64,000 nucleotides of DNA. It comes from Bathymodiolus brooksi. Its lineage: Eukaryota; Mollusca; Bivalvia; Mytilida; Modiolidae. The stretch is from assembly GCA_963680875.1 (NCBI GenBank), contig OY804589.1, forward strand, positions 30,358,962 through 30,422,961, in the 5' to 3' direction. The position numbers were made by a program, and so were the translations under genes. This document shows positions 21,860 to 32,370 of this stretch, piece after piece. Position 1 is the stretch's first letter. Each line of letters starts with the position of its first letter. The notes beneath the pieces are model-generated. The model worked only from the letters and a program-made list of their open reading frames with translations, was not told where the DNA came from and did no database searches.

Positions 21860-22730
21860 AAGCGGTTGAAAGAGGGCATCTATGGATGAGATGTCATGTT
21901 TACAAACAATGAATCAAGTGGTTAAAAAGTGACACCAAAGGATGGGATGTCGCCTTTGTAAATAATATATCACATGGTTGAAAGAGGTTACCTATGGATG
22001 GGATTTGCCGCTTATATAAATTGATCAACGTTGTTAAAATGTTGATATATATGTATGCAAATAATGAATCACGTGGTTAAAAGAGGGTACATATGGATGG
22101 GCTATCAGGTTTGCAAAGAAGAGTTCGAAGATACCAAAGGGGTAATCAGAATACGTAAATCGAAGAAGAATAGACAACACAATGAACAGAAGAAAAAATA
22201 CAAAAGGACAAACAACGTTCTACAAAACATACACATAAAACTAAATTCGGGTAACACTAACCCCCTAAAAACCGGGGTGAACTCATGTGCTCCGGAAGAG
22301 TGATCAGTTCCTGCTCCACTAATGTCACTCGTCGGGTCAATCTAGTTACAATCCTAGTGATAAGTCATGAATGTAAAAAAGGACTGGGAAGTGTTTACAA
22401 CAGGTGAATCATATCGCTAAAAAAATGAAATATATGGATGGTATATCCTGATTGCAAATAATAAATCACCTGGCTAAATGTGGCCACCTATGGATGGGAT
22501 ATTCTGTTTAAATAATAAACATGTGGTCAAAAACGGATAATTATAGATTGGATATCCTGATTACAAACAAAAAATCACGTGGTTAAAAGGGGACAGCAAT
22601 AGATGGGATATCCTGTTTGCAAACAATAAATCACACGTGTAAAAGAGGGTACCTACGGATTGGATGTTCTGTTTACAAATAATATATCATATGGTTAAAA
22701 GCGGATACATGTGGATGGGATGTTGTGATT
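21860..22730 (+). repeat. Minisatellite, AATCACGTGGTTAAAAG family
   Basis: Same family as 7590-8535. It is interrupted at 22120-22370 by another mussel-type repeat copy (CGAAGATACCAAAGGGGTAA). Confidence 0.8.
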
Positions 22731-22974
22731 GTCACAAGTACAACGGTAGAAGATGGATATGATCTGTTATTCATTCCACCACAACTTGCCATCAACGTTC
22801 ATTCCATGTACGCTGTACAGAGCTCATCGACAACTGTTGTGTGTTATATTTTACCAGCAGTGAGCTTAGAACTGTCCAAGTACTAGACACACATTTACAT
22901 CCCACCACGAGGCAAATTGTGGTCATACGTCGCCCACAACCAGTGGACTCCCTCTTCGAGAGGTTGTACTTCAC

Positions 22975-23350
22975 CGAAAAGAAATTAGGTTCTATTTATA
23001 TACACGTGTTCAAAGAAATTACTTCCAATTTACATACATGTGTTCAAAGAACTTATACCCTATTTATAAACACGTGTTCAAAGAAATTAGGTCCTATGTA
23101 TATGCACGTGTTCAAAGAAATTAGGCCCTATTTATACGTGTTGAAAGAAATTAGGCCCTATTTATATACACTTGTTCAACGAAATTAGGTCCTATTTATA
23201 TGCACGTGTTCAAAGAGATTATGTCCTATTTATATACACGTGTTCAAAGAAATTAGGTCCTATTTATATACACGTGTTCAAGGAAATTAGGTCGAATTTA
23301 TATACAAGTGTTCAAAGAAATTAGGCCCTATTTATATACACGTGTGCAAT
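22975..23350 (+). repeat. Minisatellite of about 38 bp, core ACACGTGTTCAAAGAAATTA
   Basis: About ten units of TTAGGTCCTATTTATATACA joined to the core. One or two copies remain at the matching places near 8770, 38050-38120 and 55015. The open frame at 22841-23188 is only this repeat. Confidence 0.9.
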
Positions 23351-23399
23351 CAAGAGATCAGTTTTTATGATTAATATTCATTCTGCTTGATCTGATGAA

Positions 23400-24420
23400 T
23401 AAGGAAATTCCAAATAATAAAAAACGAGTCAACAAATCTATCTATTTCAAAAGTTCACCATCCTCTTTTCTAGACTATGCATACAGGATTTCTTCTACCT
23501 GTTTATGTGCTACGAGTTTTATCATGACGTTTTCATTTCATTTAAAAAAAATCGATTCGTTTATCAAAATGCTCAAATCGTGTAATACAGTGTTTTCAGA
23601 CTCAATAGAGATGTCTGACTGTGTCCCACCTTCATCTGACGTTGAACAGGCACCAGAGTATATCTCAATAACAGGTATTAACAACAATACAGCTATGATT
23701 ATAAACATAAAAACAGAATGTTATTTTGCCCCATGTTCATTTTTTGCTTCCTTATGTACGGATATAGTTTGGCTGGTAGGTTTTACTGTGTTTTGTCGTG
23801 GCAAAATATTGTACATATCGAAAGGGTCCCCAAGAGACATGTTAAAAGGCGGAACAAAACAAGCCTAGGGGCCCCGAGGACAGGATGAGATCTCCAAATT
23901 GAGGACTTGAGGTCCAATTAAGACGCTTGAACCTGAAAGACAGTAAATATATGCTATATAATGAAATGATGTCCATCCTGGTTACAATGTAAATGTGAGT
24001 AATGATTAACAACCAGAATTCAGAATTCTAAGTCTGTTTACGTAGGCTAAATAAACTAAAGATAGCTGAACATACCAAAGTCTATGGCTAAGGCTATGGG
24101 GCCTTTCAGAGATTCACAGGCCCCTTCTTTGCTCTCCGGTCCCCGTGCCGATATTCCGGCTGAACCCCCCTCTCGTAGCTCTGCACAATGGTTATGTATT
24201 GTGTAAAAGCAACACAGCAGGCAATATTTGAACACCATGAATAGCTAATACATTTATCAAATTAAGTTCTTATAAGGACAGACATAATTTCTTCCTGACA
24301 GTACTGTAAAAAGAATCTATTCTGCTCCTGTGCATATCAAGTGATAGACACATTAGGTTATTCCTATAGACTGTTGTTCTTAGACATACGGAGGAGAAAA
24401 TACATACATGTACCAAATGC
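23400..24420 (+). other. Duplicated unit DNA, no gene supported
   Basis: Contains CAAGTGTTCACC-like sequence and a TTTCATTTTATT...AAGTCGTGTAATAAAGTGTTT block that recurs at 9420-9510, 38290-38360 and 55220-55290. The 157-codon frame at 23395-23868 is not kept in the other copies, so I do not call it a gene. Confidence 0.55.
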
Positions 24421-24439
24421 AAAATGGCTGATGGATCAA

Positions 24440-24723
24440 GTGAGTGAGTGATTGTTGTTTAGTGCCAACTCAGCAACTTTTCAGCCATATGATGGCGAGA
24501 AAAAGTTAATTTTCAATGAAATGATGATGAGGTCTGCTTTGTACTAGACCCAAACGTTTCGAGCCAACCAGTCTTTGCTTTTTCTGCATATTGCTGCGTG
24601 TTAATCGGAGAAGCAACAAGAACCAATTTTATAGTCTTTGATTTGACCCGATCGGGGCTCGAATCCACGATCTATCGCTCTCGAGGCGAGCACGCTCACC
24701 ATTACACCACCGATGCGGTTGGT
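24440..24723 (-). mobile_element. tRNA-derived SINE, complete, with perfect 11-bp target duplication
   Basis: Flanked by TGATGGATCAA at 24429-24439 and 24724-24734. On the minus strand it starts with a tRNA-like head (CATCGGTGGTGTAATGG, B box GGATTCGAGCCCC), continues through GTACAAAGCAGACC, and ends GCACTAAACAACAATCAC with TCACT repeats. The matching copy in the next unit is 38690-39185. Confidence 0.9.
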
Positions 24724-25197
24724 TGATGGATCAATTTTCTATGCACTGTGTTTTGTAAGCAAAATAATAAAGTCATAGATTTGTGAAAAAAAACAGATGA
24801 AAATAATTATGCACAGAAAAGAAAAAGTAGTACATATGTAGTAAACCTTCACGGGAGAAATTCATTAATGACAACAAATATACAATACAAGTTACCTGTA
24901 CAAACTAAAATATAACACAATACAAAGTTATATCTCTCTCTGTGGAACTCGAGTTACTTCCCTTTAATCATTCAAATCTAAATCTGCTCAAGGTTATTTC
25001 CACTATCTAGAGTAAACCATTTTATTACGACATATAAAGTCTCGTGTTTGTTTTGATGACATCTTAAGATCAATAATGTATATACTATGAAGTTAGACTA
25101 CGTAGTTAGGGTTACCCAAGCTAAACTGAAAACATGAAAATGTTCATTCATTAAATAAAATGGTTTTTTGTTTGTTTTAGGTATCAACATTACGCTT

Positions 25198-25345
25198 ATT
25201 TGTTTCATGGTGGCTAACACCACTTTCAACAATATTTCAGTTATATCGTGGCGGTCAGAAAACCTCAGGGTGAGGTGTACAACATTAAGTGATAAAGTTT
25301 GTCAATGACTTGCGGCAGGTCAGTAAACTAGTATATACTATTTAG
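25198..25345 (+). mobile_element. Short SINE-like element (GGTGTTTAACGCCACTTTCA type)
   Basis: A block reading AACACCACTTTCAACAATAT, GCGGTCAGAAAACCTCAGGG, then AGTTTGTCAATGACTTGCGG. Related copies lie at 39630-39765 and 59370-59480. No internal promoter boxes are clear. Confidence 0.55.
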
Positions 25346-26268
25346 TATTAACCTAGTATCCCAAGTAACTTTGAAATCCAGTGGGACAGATGTATTGTAT
25401 GGTTGTCACCTGCTTAGATGTTTGTATAATATACTAGTACTTTATTTCCTGTGACTGTATAATGAATTCTTCATTATCCTATACGATATATTAAAAATTG
25501 CTGAGTCAGATTGCTGTCAAATTATAATATTATGTATATGTGTACCATCTACACACGCTTAGACACATGTCTTATGTCTATCTCTATAATTTCCTTACGA
25601 GACAAGGTAACACTTCGAATATTGAAGCTACATTTGCATGGAGCAGATGTGGTCGAGAGGTCTAGGGAGCTTGACATAAGGCTAAGTGATTGGTGCTGAA
25701 GTATATCAATGGTGTGAGTTCAACTCCTGTCGAGGGAAGAACAAATACATGTATTTGACAACTCAAAGATCTAATTCTAACACTGTTTGGTTTAATTTTC
25801 AGAGGTATATAATATTTAGTATTAACCTAGTATCACAAGTAACATTGAGATCCAGTGGGACAGATATATTGTATGGTTGTCACCTGCTTAGATGTTTCTA
25901 TAATATACTTTATTTCCTGTGACTGTATAATGAATTCTTCATTATCCTATACAATATATTAAACATTGCTGAGTTAGATTGCTGTCAAATTATAATATTA
26001 AGTATATTTGTACCATCTATACACGCTTAGACATATGTCTTTTGTCTATCTTTAGATTTACCTTGCGAGAAAAGGTAACACTTCGACTATTGAAGCTATA
26101 TTTTAATATAGCGGATGTGGTCGAGTTATCTAGGGCGCTGGACATAAGGCTAAGCGATTGGTGTTGCAGTGTATCAATGGTGTGAGCTCAAATGCCGTCG
26201 CGGGAAGAACACAAATTTGACAGCTCAAAGATCTAATTCTAACACTGTTTGGTTTAATTTTCAGATGC
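25337..26268 (+). repeat. Tandem duplication of about 460 bp, two copies
   Basis: 25337-25800 and 25806-26268 share AGTATTAACCTAGTATC, GGTTGTCACCTGCTTAGATG, GAATTCTTCATTATCCTATA and a tRNA-like SINE ending TTCTAACACTGTTTGG. The copies differ by scattered substitutions and small indels. Confidence 0.9.
25645..25802 (+). mobile_element. SINE with tRNA-Leu/Ser-like head, copy 1
   Basis: A-box-like GTGGTCGAGAGGTCTAGGG and B-box-like GAGTTCAACTCC, then a body ending TCTAACACTGTTTGGTTTAA. Copy 2 is 26110-26268, made by the tandem duplication. An inverted copy is at 35444-35605, inside the (TA)n stretch of unit B. Confidence 0.65.
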
Positions 26269-26284
26269 ATATATATATATATAT

Positions 26285-26464
26285 ACAGTTAAATCTGTAC
26301 TGAGAGATCATATTTGGGACAAAGGTAAAGTTGCCTTATAAGACACTTGACATCTTAAAAGATGTTCAATTCATATGAAATTTTCTATAACTGGACAGGA
26401 AAACATTACCTTTAAAGACAGGTGACTGCATAACAGAGGTGACCACATGGGAAGATTTGACTGT
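26285..26464. mobile_element. MITE, 180 bp, with 12-bp terminal inverted repeats
   Basis: Ends ACAGTTAAATCT and AGATTTGACTGT (one mismatch), flanked on both sides by TATA-type sequence. Inside are internal complementary phrases such as GAGAGATCATATTTGGGACA and AGGTGACTGCATAACAGAGG. The TA flanks suggest a Tc1/mariner-like origin. A 107-codon frame starts inside it and is not credible. Confidence 0.6.
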
Positions 26465-27229
26465 ATATATACATTGAAGAAATTACACGCCTCCAAAACA
26501 AAAACTTTAAACCTGTCAGTCAAAATAGAAAAAAATAACCAAATAATTTCTTCAAATATAGACGATCTATTTGTCCCAGACTTGTCTTGTTACAACTGTG
26601 GTGATTGCTTTATTACCAAAATTCAAAGGTGCAAAAAAGTAGAATTCATTGGTAGCCATAAGAGAGATACAATGAAAGAAAATGTATGTGAAAGCAATGA
26701 CGAACGTATATATTCTGATTCCGATGCAATCGAAAATATTGTTGAGAAAAGTATACTGGTTGCATTTTAGTTGACAATCTGAATTAGGAGTACTACCTTC
26801 AAAACCTGACAACATGTCCAGAACAGATATTTTCTGATAGTTGGGGTGACTCATTTGATAGTGGTTCAACAATTGTAAGAGGATTATATTACGACAGGGT
26901 ACAATGCAAGCCATCTTTATTTAAACTTATTCCCCGGAAAACTACCGCGTATTATTCCGCCGCGATCTGTTTCTTTTATGCTGAATAAGAAGGAGATAAA
27001 ATTACTGTTCCGGAAGAGTTACATCTTGACATTCTTCAGTCTTTAGATACATGTTTTTAATAATTAAAAGAAATGTTATAAAAAAAGATACAGCTTGATT
27101 ATTGTTAATACTCTCTGGCGAAGCGATGGGTATACAGTATTAGGAATAGCTGTCTGTAGGTTCCGTCGTTTGCTTGTTCCTTTGATCTTGTCAATAAAAA
27201 CCGAAAAACCAAAATAATAGATAGCAACA

Positions 27230-27252
27230 GGGACACACACACACACACAAAT
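27230..27252 (+). repeat. (CA)n microsatellite
   Basis: A run of about ten CA units. Confidence 0.9.
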
Positions 27253-27429
27253 AGAGACAGACAGGCACATTGATAAATACATATTGAGCTGAATAAAACG
27301 CATTTAAGCGACGTTCCTTTTCATACCCGAATTTTCATGCAAAAACGTCGACAATTGACGTTACCGTATCAGACGCATTCTCATGTGTAGCGTCCCTTAT
27401 GCCTATAAATGGATCAGATAATGTAAAAT

Positions 27430-28960
27430 TCGGAATTCAAATTTAACTTAGATAATAAAATATAATGTCTACAAATAGACACAAGACAGGCTAAGGTATT
27501 GCCTTTAGAAATTAACACCTCATTTCCCTGTCTGTGTTGATTAAGTTTACTATGTTATTATGAACAATCTTGAGCTTCAAAAATGATCATGAACAGTGAC
27601 TTCATTGTATTTTTAAGAACCTAACTCATTTACACGGAGAAATTCGGAAATGTTTAATATTATGATAAACCTGAAAATCATCAAACCATCCGAATTTTTA
27701 AATTAAGAACACAATTCAACAATCATATGACTATTAACAGGATCTTTCTTGCTAACTGGTTTGCTGTTCAACCGTTGTAGAACACTGTCTTTCCATTAAA
27801 TGAGTCATGTGACTTTTAACAGGATCTTGATTGTTAACTGGTTTGCTGTTCAACCGTTGTAGAACACTGTCTTTCTATTAAATGAGTAATATACAAAGCA
27901 AAATGTAAGGGGTATGTGGGTTAATTCTTGCTTTAGCCATGTTCTTTAATCAAATCACTCCATCTGCTAAAACTAAGGAAGTAAGACTTGTTAGTGTTCA
28001 TTTTTAGAGTCCAATAACAATCTGGTCCTCTTTCCGGATAAACTGTGTAAGGGATGTTCAGAAGTAACAAAACTGGAGGTCCTACAAAATAGAATGACTA
28101 AATCAAAATACAATTGAAAAAGCGACAATTTTAAATTTCAATGGATTATCGGCAAAAACTCCGTTTTACCGGCTCCTATCAAAATGTTACCTTTCTTAGA
28201 TATTAATGAATTCATAGAAAATACAATTGTTCTGTATAATTGGTCAGTAATGTGCTGGTTTCCAAACAGGGAATTTTAATATTTCTTTGATTCTACCTTG
28301 TCTAAGCTTGTTTAATATTCTTGTAATCAAGCTAGGCGACGGTACGAACCAAGTCATGTCAGTTCCCTAAGACTGAGAGAATGCATCTATTTTCTCAGTT
28401 CCAGGAGTCCATACCTTAGAGTTAAATCTTTCATGAGGATTATTTTAGTGTGATGCGAATCTGTCTATAGTACATTTATCCCATAATTCATTCAGAACAT
28501 ATAAAAATAATATTTAACGCCCAATCATCGTGATCTATGATCTTTGCTCAACTGATCAGCATGATCGTTTTGAGTTCTTGGAATCCAATAAGGTGTCAAC
28601 TGAATATTTTGTGATTCACAAATACAGTGAATTTATGTAGTAGTATTGTATGTTGTGTTCTTGCTACCTACCTTAAGAATGTGTTGAACATTCTTATCTG
28701 AATTGATTTTGACTTGTTTATTTTCTAATTCATTTTAAAAAGTGTAAATCACTCTTCTAACACCTTCGAATTCTCTCCAAGTAGAACTCTAAAAACTTTC
28801 AGAATCTGTCCAATTACTGAATGTTTCCATGTTCTGTTAATGAGAATCTACATCGGAGTTAACCAAACCTCCAAAGCCTACATCTGAGGCGTCACAAAAC
28901 TCTACACGATCAAAAACTTGATTGACTCTCATTGTACTGACTTACAATACTAGCCAAACA
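27430..28960 (-). pseudogene. DIRS-like RT/RNase H remnant, second copy
   Basis: Matches 60140-61710 along its whole length. On the minus strand near 28860-28915 it reads DRVEFCDASDVGFGGLVNSD, the RNase H motif, and here the Gly-Gly is better kept than in the other copy. Near 28250-28520 lies the region matching VWYPGTEKIDAFSQF, riddled with shifts and stops. No recombinase or terminal repeat remains, so this is an internal fragment. Confidence 0.7.
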
Positions 28961-29345
28961 GCTAACTCGAAACAAGTTAATCTAATCAATGCGCACCCCT
29001 TTTGTTTTAAAAAGCATCTATATTTGTTAACGTGCTTGATTTGTTGTCATTATTATATGTGTATTACTACTTGTAGGGAAATGATAAGTCCAAAAGTTGT
29101 GATATTATTTTTTGTTCAATCCCACTAGCTGTTTTATTTGCAATAAAATAATACTAACTCTAACCCATATCCCCCCTTTTTCTATATTACTGTGAGCATA
29201 TTTATTTTCAATAAAATTTCTTTATTATTCCATTTCTATTTTCCCTTTATTTAACTTGCTCGTGAAAATGTCCATCCAATCTTATGGTAACAGCAGTTTA
29301 CATATTCCTACCCTTTATACTCTAATATGTAAAGCAAGTTTGAAA
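28400..29345. repeat. Left part of a block duplicated at 48360-48910
   Basis: From about 28970 on, the blocks CCCACTAGCTGTTTTATTTG, GCAATAAAATAATACTAACT, TGTCCATCCAATCTTATGG and ACCCTTTATACTCTAATATG recur before gene D. The inverted-repeat element at 29456-31762 lies next to this block and has no counterpart in the D unit. Confidence 0.7.
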
Positions 29346-29458
29346 AATGGAGGTAATTCAATGTCACAAACGCATGTGAACAAATAAACCAAATATGATA
29401 TCAAAAGGAACTAAATAGTAAGTTTGATCAGAAAGAGGGAGGGGGTAGTTCCATACAC

Positions 29459-29946
29459 AGGTACTTGTGGACAAGACACAGCATCCCCCTTTTTACACCC
29501 TACCCCCCCTTATTTTTATTTTTATATTCTTTCATTTCCATGGCTTAGAAATATGTAAAACAGCAATAATATGCCGTTTTCTGATTGCATAAGTCGACTG
29601 ATATGTATATAGAGATGCCGTTTTCTGATTGCATCAGTCCATTGATATGTATATATAGAGAAGGTATCTCACTTCCACATAATTTTAACGAAAACTATGC
29701 TACCTGCTCGGGGAATCCCATGTCTAAATCAATAAAAATGCATCTACCTTTGAGTTGGTGAGCACGCTTCGTCTCCGCTAATATTCCTTTTTTTAAACGA
29801 TAGGCATTTTTCACGAAAATTTTCCTCTGAAACAAGAAATCCGACGAACTTTACGTCGTATCTACAATTTTGGATTTCTAATCAACGGAAGTCTACTATG
29901 GACGATAACTCTAATATGGCGCCAAATCCGGTTCCCTGAAACAAAA
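29459..29946 (+). repeat. Left terminal inverted repeat
   Basis: Runs from AGGTACTTGTGGACAAGACA to GGTTCCCTGAAACAAAA. It contains two tandem copies of a unit of about 47 bp (GCCGTTTTCTGATTGCAT...GTCGACTGATATGT) and about 60 bp near 29758-29818 that the right TIR lacks. Confidence 0.9.
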
Positions 29947-29978
29947 AATTCACCGAAAGTGTAAACGGGCTAGCAATA

Positions 29979-30431
29979 TTGGAAATAGCTTCAATTCGAA
30001 GCGACCAATTCCCACTGACATCATGGTTAATACAATATGTGGAAGAGTCGAGTGAAACAAATTTTATAGATTTGACAGAAATTAAGAGCAAATTTCAGTC
30101 TGATGTCTTGGTTGAATTTCCAAGTTCTAGAACAATTGGAAATTTAATTACAAAATTATTCCATGGTGTGAAAATAAAACCTGGTCGTTGCAAGGATAAC
30201 TGGGCTAAATCTACACAGAGATATTATGGTCTTTCTTGGTGCAAAGAACCCTGTGACAATTCAATTATTAATTTTAACAATCTGGCCTCATTTTTACCAC
30301 CTGATTTTTTTGTTATTTCAAATACCTCAAACAATATTATTGTGGGATATTTCACCGGTTATCTTGTAAATGGTAACAGGACTATGATTGAAATAAATAT
30401 TTTTAGTGAAGCAACCCACTTTCAAATCTAA
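29979..30431 (+). CDS. Unassigned 150-aa ORF inside the long-TIR element, RFX-like winged-helix pattern
   Basis: I do not recognise the family with certainty. Residues 12-86 (LTSWLIQYVEESSETN, then SSRTIGNLITKLF and STQRYYGLSW) follow the pattern of an RFX-type winged helix: small residue, hydrophobic pair, Arg, then Tyr-Tyr-Gly. The C-terminal half has no recognisable feature. It overlaps the 3' end of the opposite helicase frame by about 105 bp, and the shared stretch can be real in only one strand at most. Both frames may be captured fragments. There is no intact transposase nearby. Confidence 0.35.
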   Translation: MEIASIRSDQFPLTSWLIQYVEESSETNFIDLTEIKSKFQSDVLVEFPSSRTIGNLITKLFHGVKIKPGRCKDNWAKSTQRYYGLSWCKEPCDNSIINFNNLASFLPPDFFVISNTSNNIIVGYFTGYLVNGNRTMIEINIFSEATHFQI

Positions 30432-31262
30432 ATTTTTCGGTGCCAAAAATGTGTCTAAATAATAATTTGAACCTTCATCCACAGACTTGTATATTTTTAA
30501 TTCACCTGCAACAGTTTGTATTTTTGTGTAATTATGTATATCCACGTCAATATTTCTGGAAAAAAGATGAACACAATTTTCCTCATTTTCAAGAGATCTT
30601 GACAAGGAATTGATACATGCCACATCTTCATCTGACACATTTCCTTTTTCCAAAGCATTTATACATTTAATTAAAGTAGTGTCACTTTTCCTGTGTATAA
30701 AATTTAATTTAATTTTGTGGGGGAAACATCTGTTAAACCATGGTACATTAAAGCAATGTAAACCACGATCAACCAGAAGCTCATTTGCCACTAGAAGCAG
30801 CTGTAACAAATCACCGGCTAAAATTACTTGCAAATTTCCAAATATAACTGACGAACTCCTGACTTTCTGACAAATAAATTGCACTTGTCCTAAAACTTTT
30901 GAACTTATCATTGATATCTCGTCTATGATCAAAGTATTAGTAGACTGCACATTGTCCTTTACATCATTAAACCTTTCATCGGTTTTTATTAAATGAACTA
31001 TCTCTTCATTTAAGAATCGGGCATCGCCAATTCCGGACCACTTATGTAACGTGGTACCCCCTAACTTGCCGTAATGTGTGGAAGCTATGCCAGCTGAACA
31101 CGCTATAGTAACAGTTTTTCCCTTTGAACGTAAATAATTCACGATTTGTTTGATAAGAAATGTTTTTCAACAACCGCCTTGTACAATAACAACTAAATTG
31201 TGGCCATCCTTGGCCAAATCGAACGCTGTTTGCTGATCTTCATCAAGCATGTTTACTTTTTT
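30327..31262 (-). pseudogene. Pif1-like DNA helicase fragment (Helitron-type), P-loop broken
   Basis: A superfamily 1 helicase of the Pif1 type, as found in Helitrons and as host Pif1. The minus strand reads MLDEDQQTAFDLAKDGHNLV (Q motif), then VQGGC-stop-KTF: the Walker A Gly codon is TGA at 31167-31169. In the same frame follow TIACSAGIAST (motif Ia), TLIIDEISMI (Walker B, Asp-Glu intact), ILAGDLLQLLL (motif III, with the usual Pro-Pro lost), and later FLAPKNLDLKVG. The C-terminal motifs V and VI are missing. It is a fragment at both ends and lies wholly within the long-TIR element. Confidence 0.8.
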
Positions 31263-31337
31263 ATGTTTTCCTCGGACTTTATTCGACTGTTAAATGAAAT
31301 TCTCTTACCTTATCGTGATTGCAGTAACATTCGAAAC

Positions 31338-31761
31338 TTTTGTTTCAGGGAACCGGATTTGGCGCCATATTAGAGTTATCGTCCATAGTAGAATTCCGTT
31401 GATTAGAAATCCAAAATTGTAAATACGATGTAAAGTTCGTCGGATTTCTTGCTTCAGAAGAAATTTTCGTGAAAGGTAGATGCATTTTTATTGATTTAGA
31501 CATGGGAATCGCCGAGCAGGTAGCATAGTTTTCGTGAAAATTATGTGGAAGTGAGATACCTTCTCTATATATACATATCAGTCGACTGATGCAATCAGAA
31601 AACGGCATCTCTATATACATATCAGTCGACTTATGCAATCAGAAAACGGCAAATTATTGCTGTTTTACATATTTCTAAGCCATGGAAATGAAAGAAAAAA
31701 AAAAAAAAAAAGGGGTAGGGTGTAAAAAGGGGGGGATGCTGTGTCCTGTCCACAGGTACCT
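31338..31761 (-). repeat. Right terminal inverted repeat
   Basis: The reverse complement of 29459-29946, from TTTTGTTTCAGGGAACCGG to GTCCACAGGTACCT. It is about 60 bp shorter and includes a poly-A/G tract near 31690-31735. Confidence 0.9.
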
Positions 31762-31839
31762 CTAGTTCCATATGCTTAAAGCGCATGTGATTCACACAAA
31801 CCAAATACATGTATATATGAAAGTGAACAATTAACATGT

Positions 31840-32370
31840 TTTTATTATGGCAACAGAAGCATCGATTTTTACAAATTCTACATTTAAACGTTGACATGTA
31901 AAACATTGATTTGTTTCGTTTTATTTGTAGCTCAATATCATCATATCCCAGGTGACCAGGAAGTCTTCCTGGTAGACGAAAGTTTTGAAGTATGAAGATT
32001 TGCTGTGACATCTTCTGATTAAACTAAAGGTAGGGAATTATGTCTTTACACGGGAATCGTCTTCCTTGGCGTCAATTTGAGCTTGTCAAAAAGTGGTATG
32101 TACACAGACATAGAAAACAGTATTAATCATTCGATCATTGACAACATTGTCAAAGGTCTACAAATATCAAACTGTATGTGAAATATTAACACTGGAAAAG
32201 AGAAATAATATGAAGAAGAGATATACAAATGAGATACTGCATGGTATATACCTGTGTTTGGGTGTATCTGGTACAATTACAAGATCCCAAGCTATGATAT
32301 GACCCTTAACCTTCTATATCGAAGGCACGAGTATCACTTCCTACAATAAATGTACTAATTATAGATACCT
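31840..32370 (+). repeat. Dispersed/duplicated block (GAAGATTTGCTGTGACATCT family)
   Basis: Matches 48950-49500 before gene D over its full length (TTTAAACGTTGACATG, CTGGTAGACGAAAGTTTTGA, CACTTCCTACAATAAATGTA). Parts recur at 13660, 14330, 40490 and 63790. No ORF is kept. Confidence 0.75.

Larger units (their letters stand above)
29456..31762. mobile_element. Long-TIR DNA transposon (Mutator/Pack-MULE-like) with helicase fragment
   Basis: Two inverted copies (29459-29946 and 31338-31761) enclose 1.4 kb. The same 10 bp, TAGTTCCATA, lies directly outside at 29446-29455 and 31763-31772, allowing 1-3 unpaired bases at the ends. Long TIRs plus a 9-11-bp target duplication fit Mutator-like elements. 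No transposase is present; the interior holds a Pif1-like helicase piece and an unassigned ORF. It is absent from the matching place in the D unit (around 48905). The class assignment is inference. Confidence 0.6.

Noticed and set aside
22975..23350. Regularly spaced direct repeats, CRISPR-like at first sight
   Set aside because: Unit and spacer repeat together as one 38-bp minisatellite, and the genome is animal.
23395..23868. 157-codon open frame in unit A
   Set aside because: Matching DNA in the other units (9420, 38290, 55220) does not keep the frame.
25648..25735. Functional tRNA-Leu/Ser gene
   Set aside because: Only A- and B-box-like parts match; stems do not pair well, and the copies recur with a SINE body attached.
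26447..26770. 107-codon open frame with Cys pairs
   Set aside because: Its start lies inside a MITE end, no family is recognised, and a longer frame on the other strand covers the same DNA.
31631..32011. 126-codon minus-strand frame with FFFFFFF run
   Set aside because: It crosses the right TIR boundary and a poly-A tract, so it is not a unit of coding DNA.
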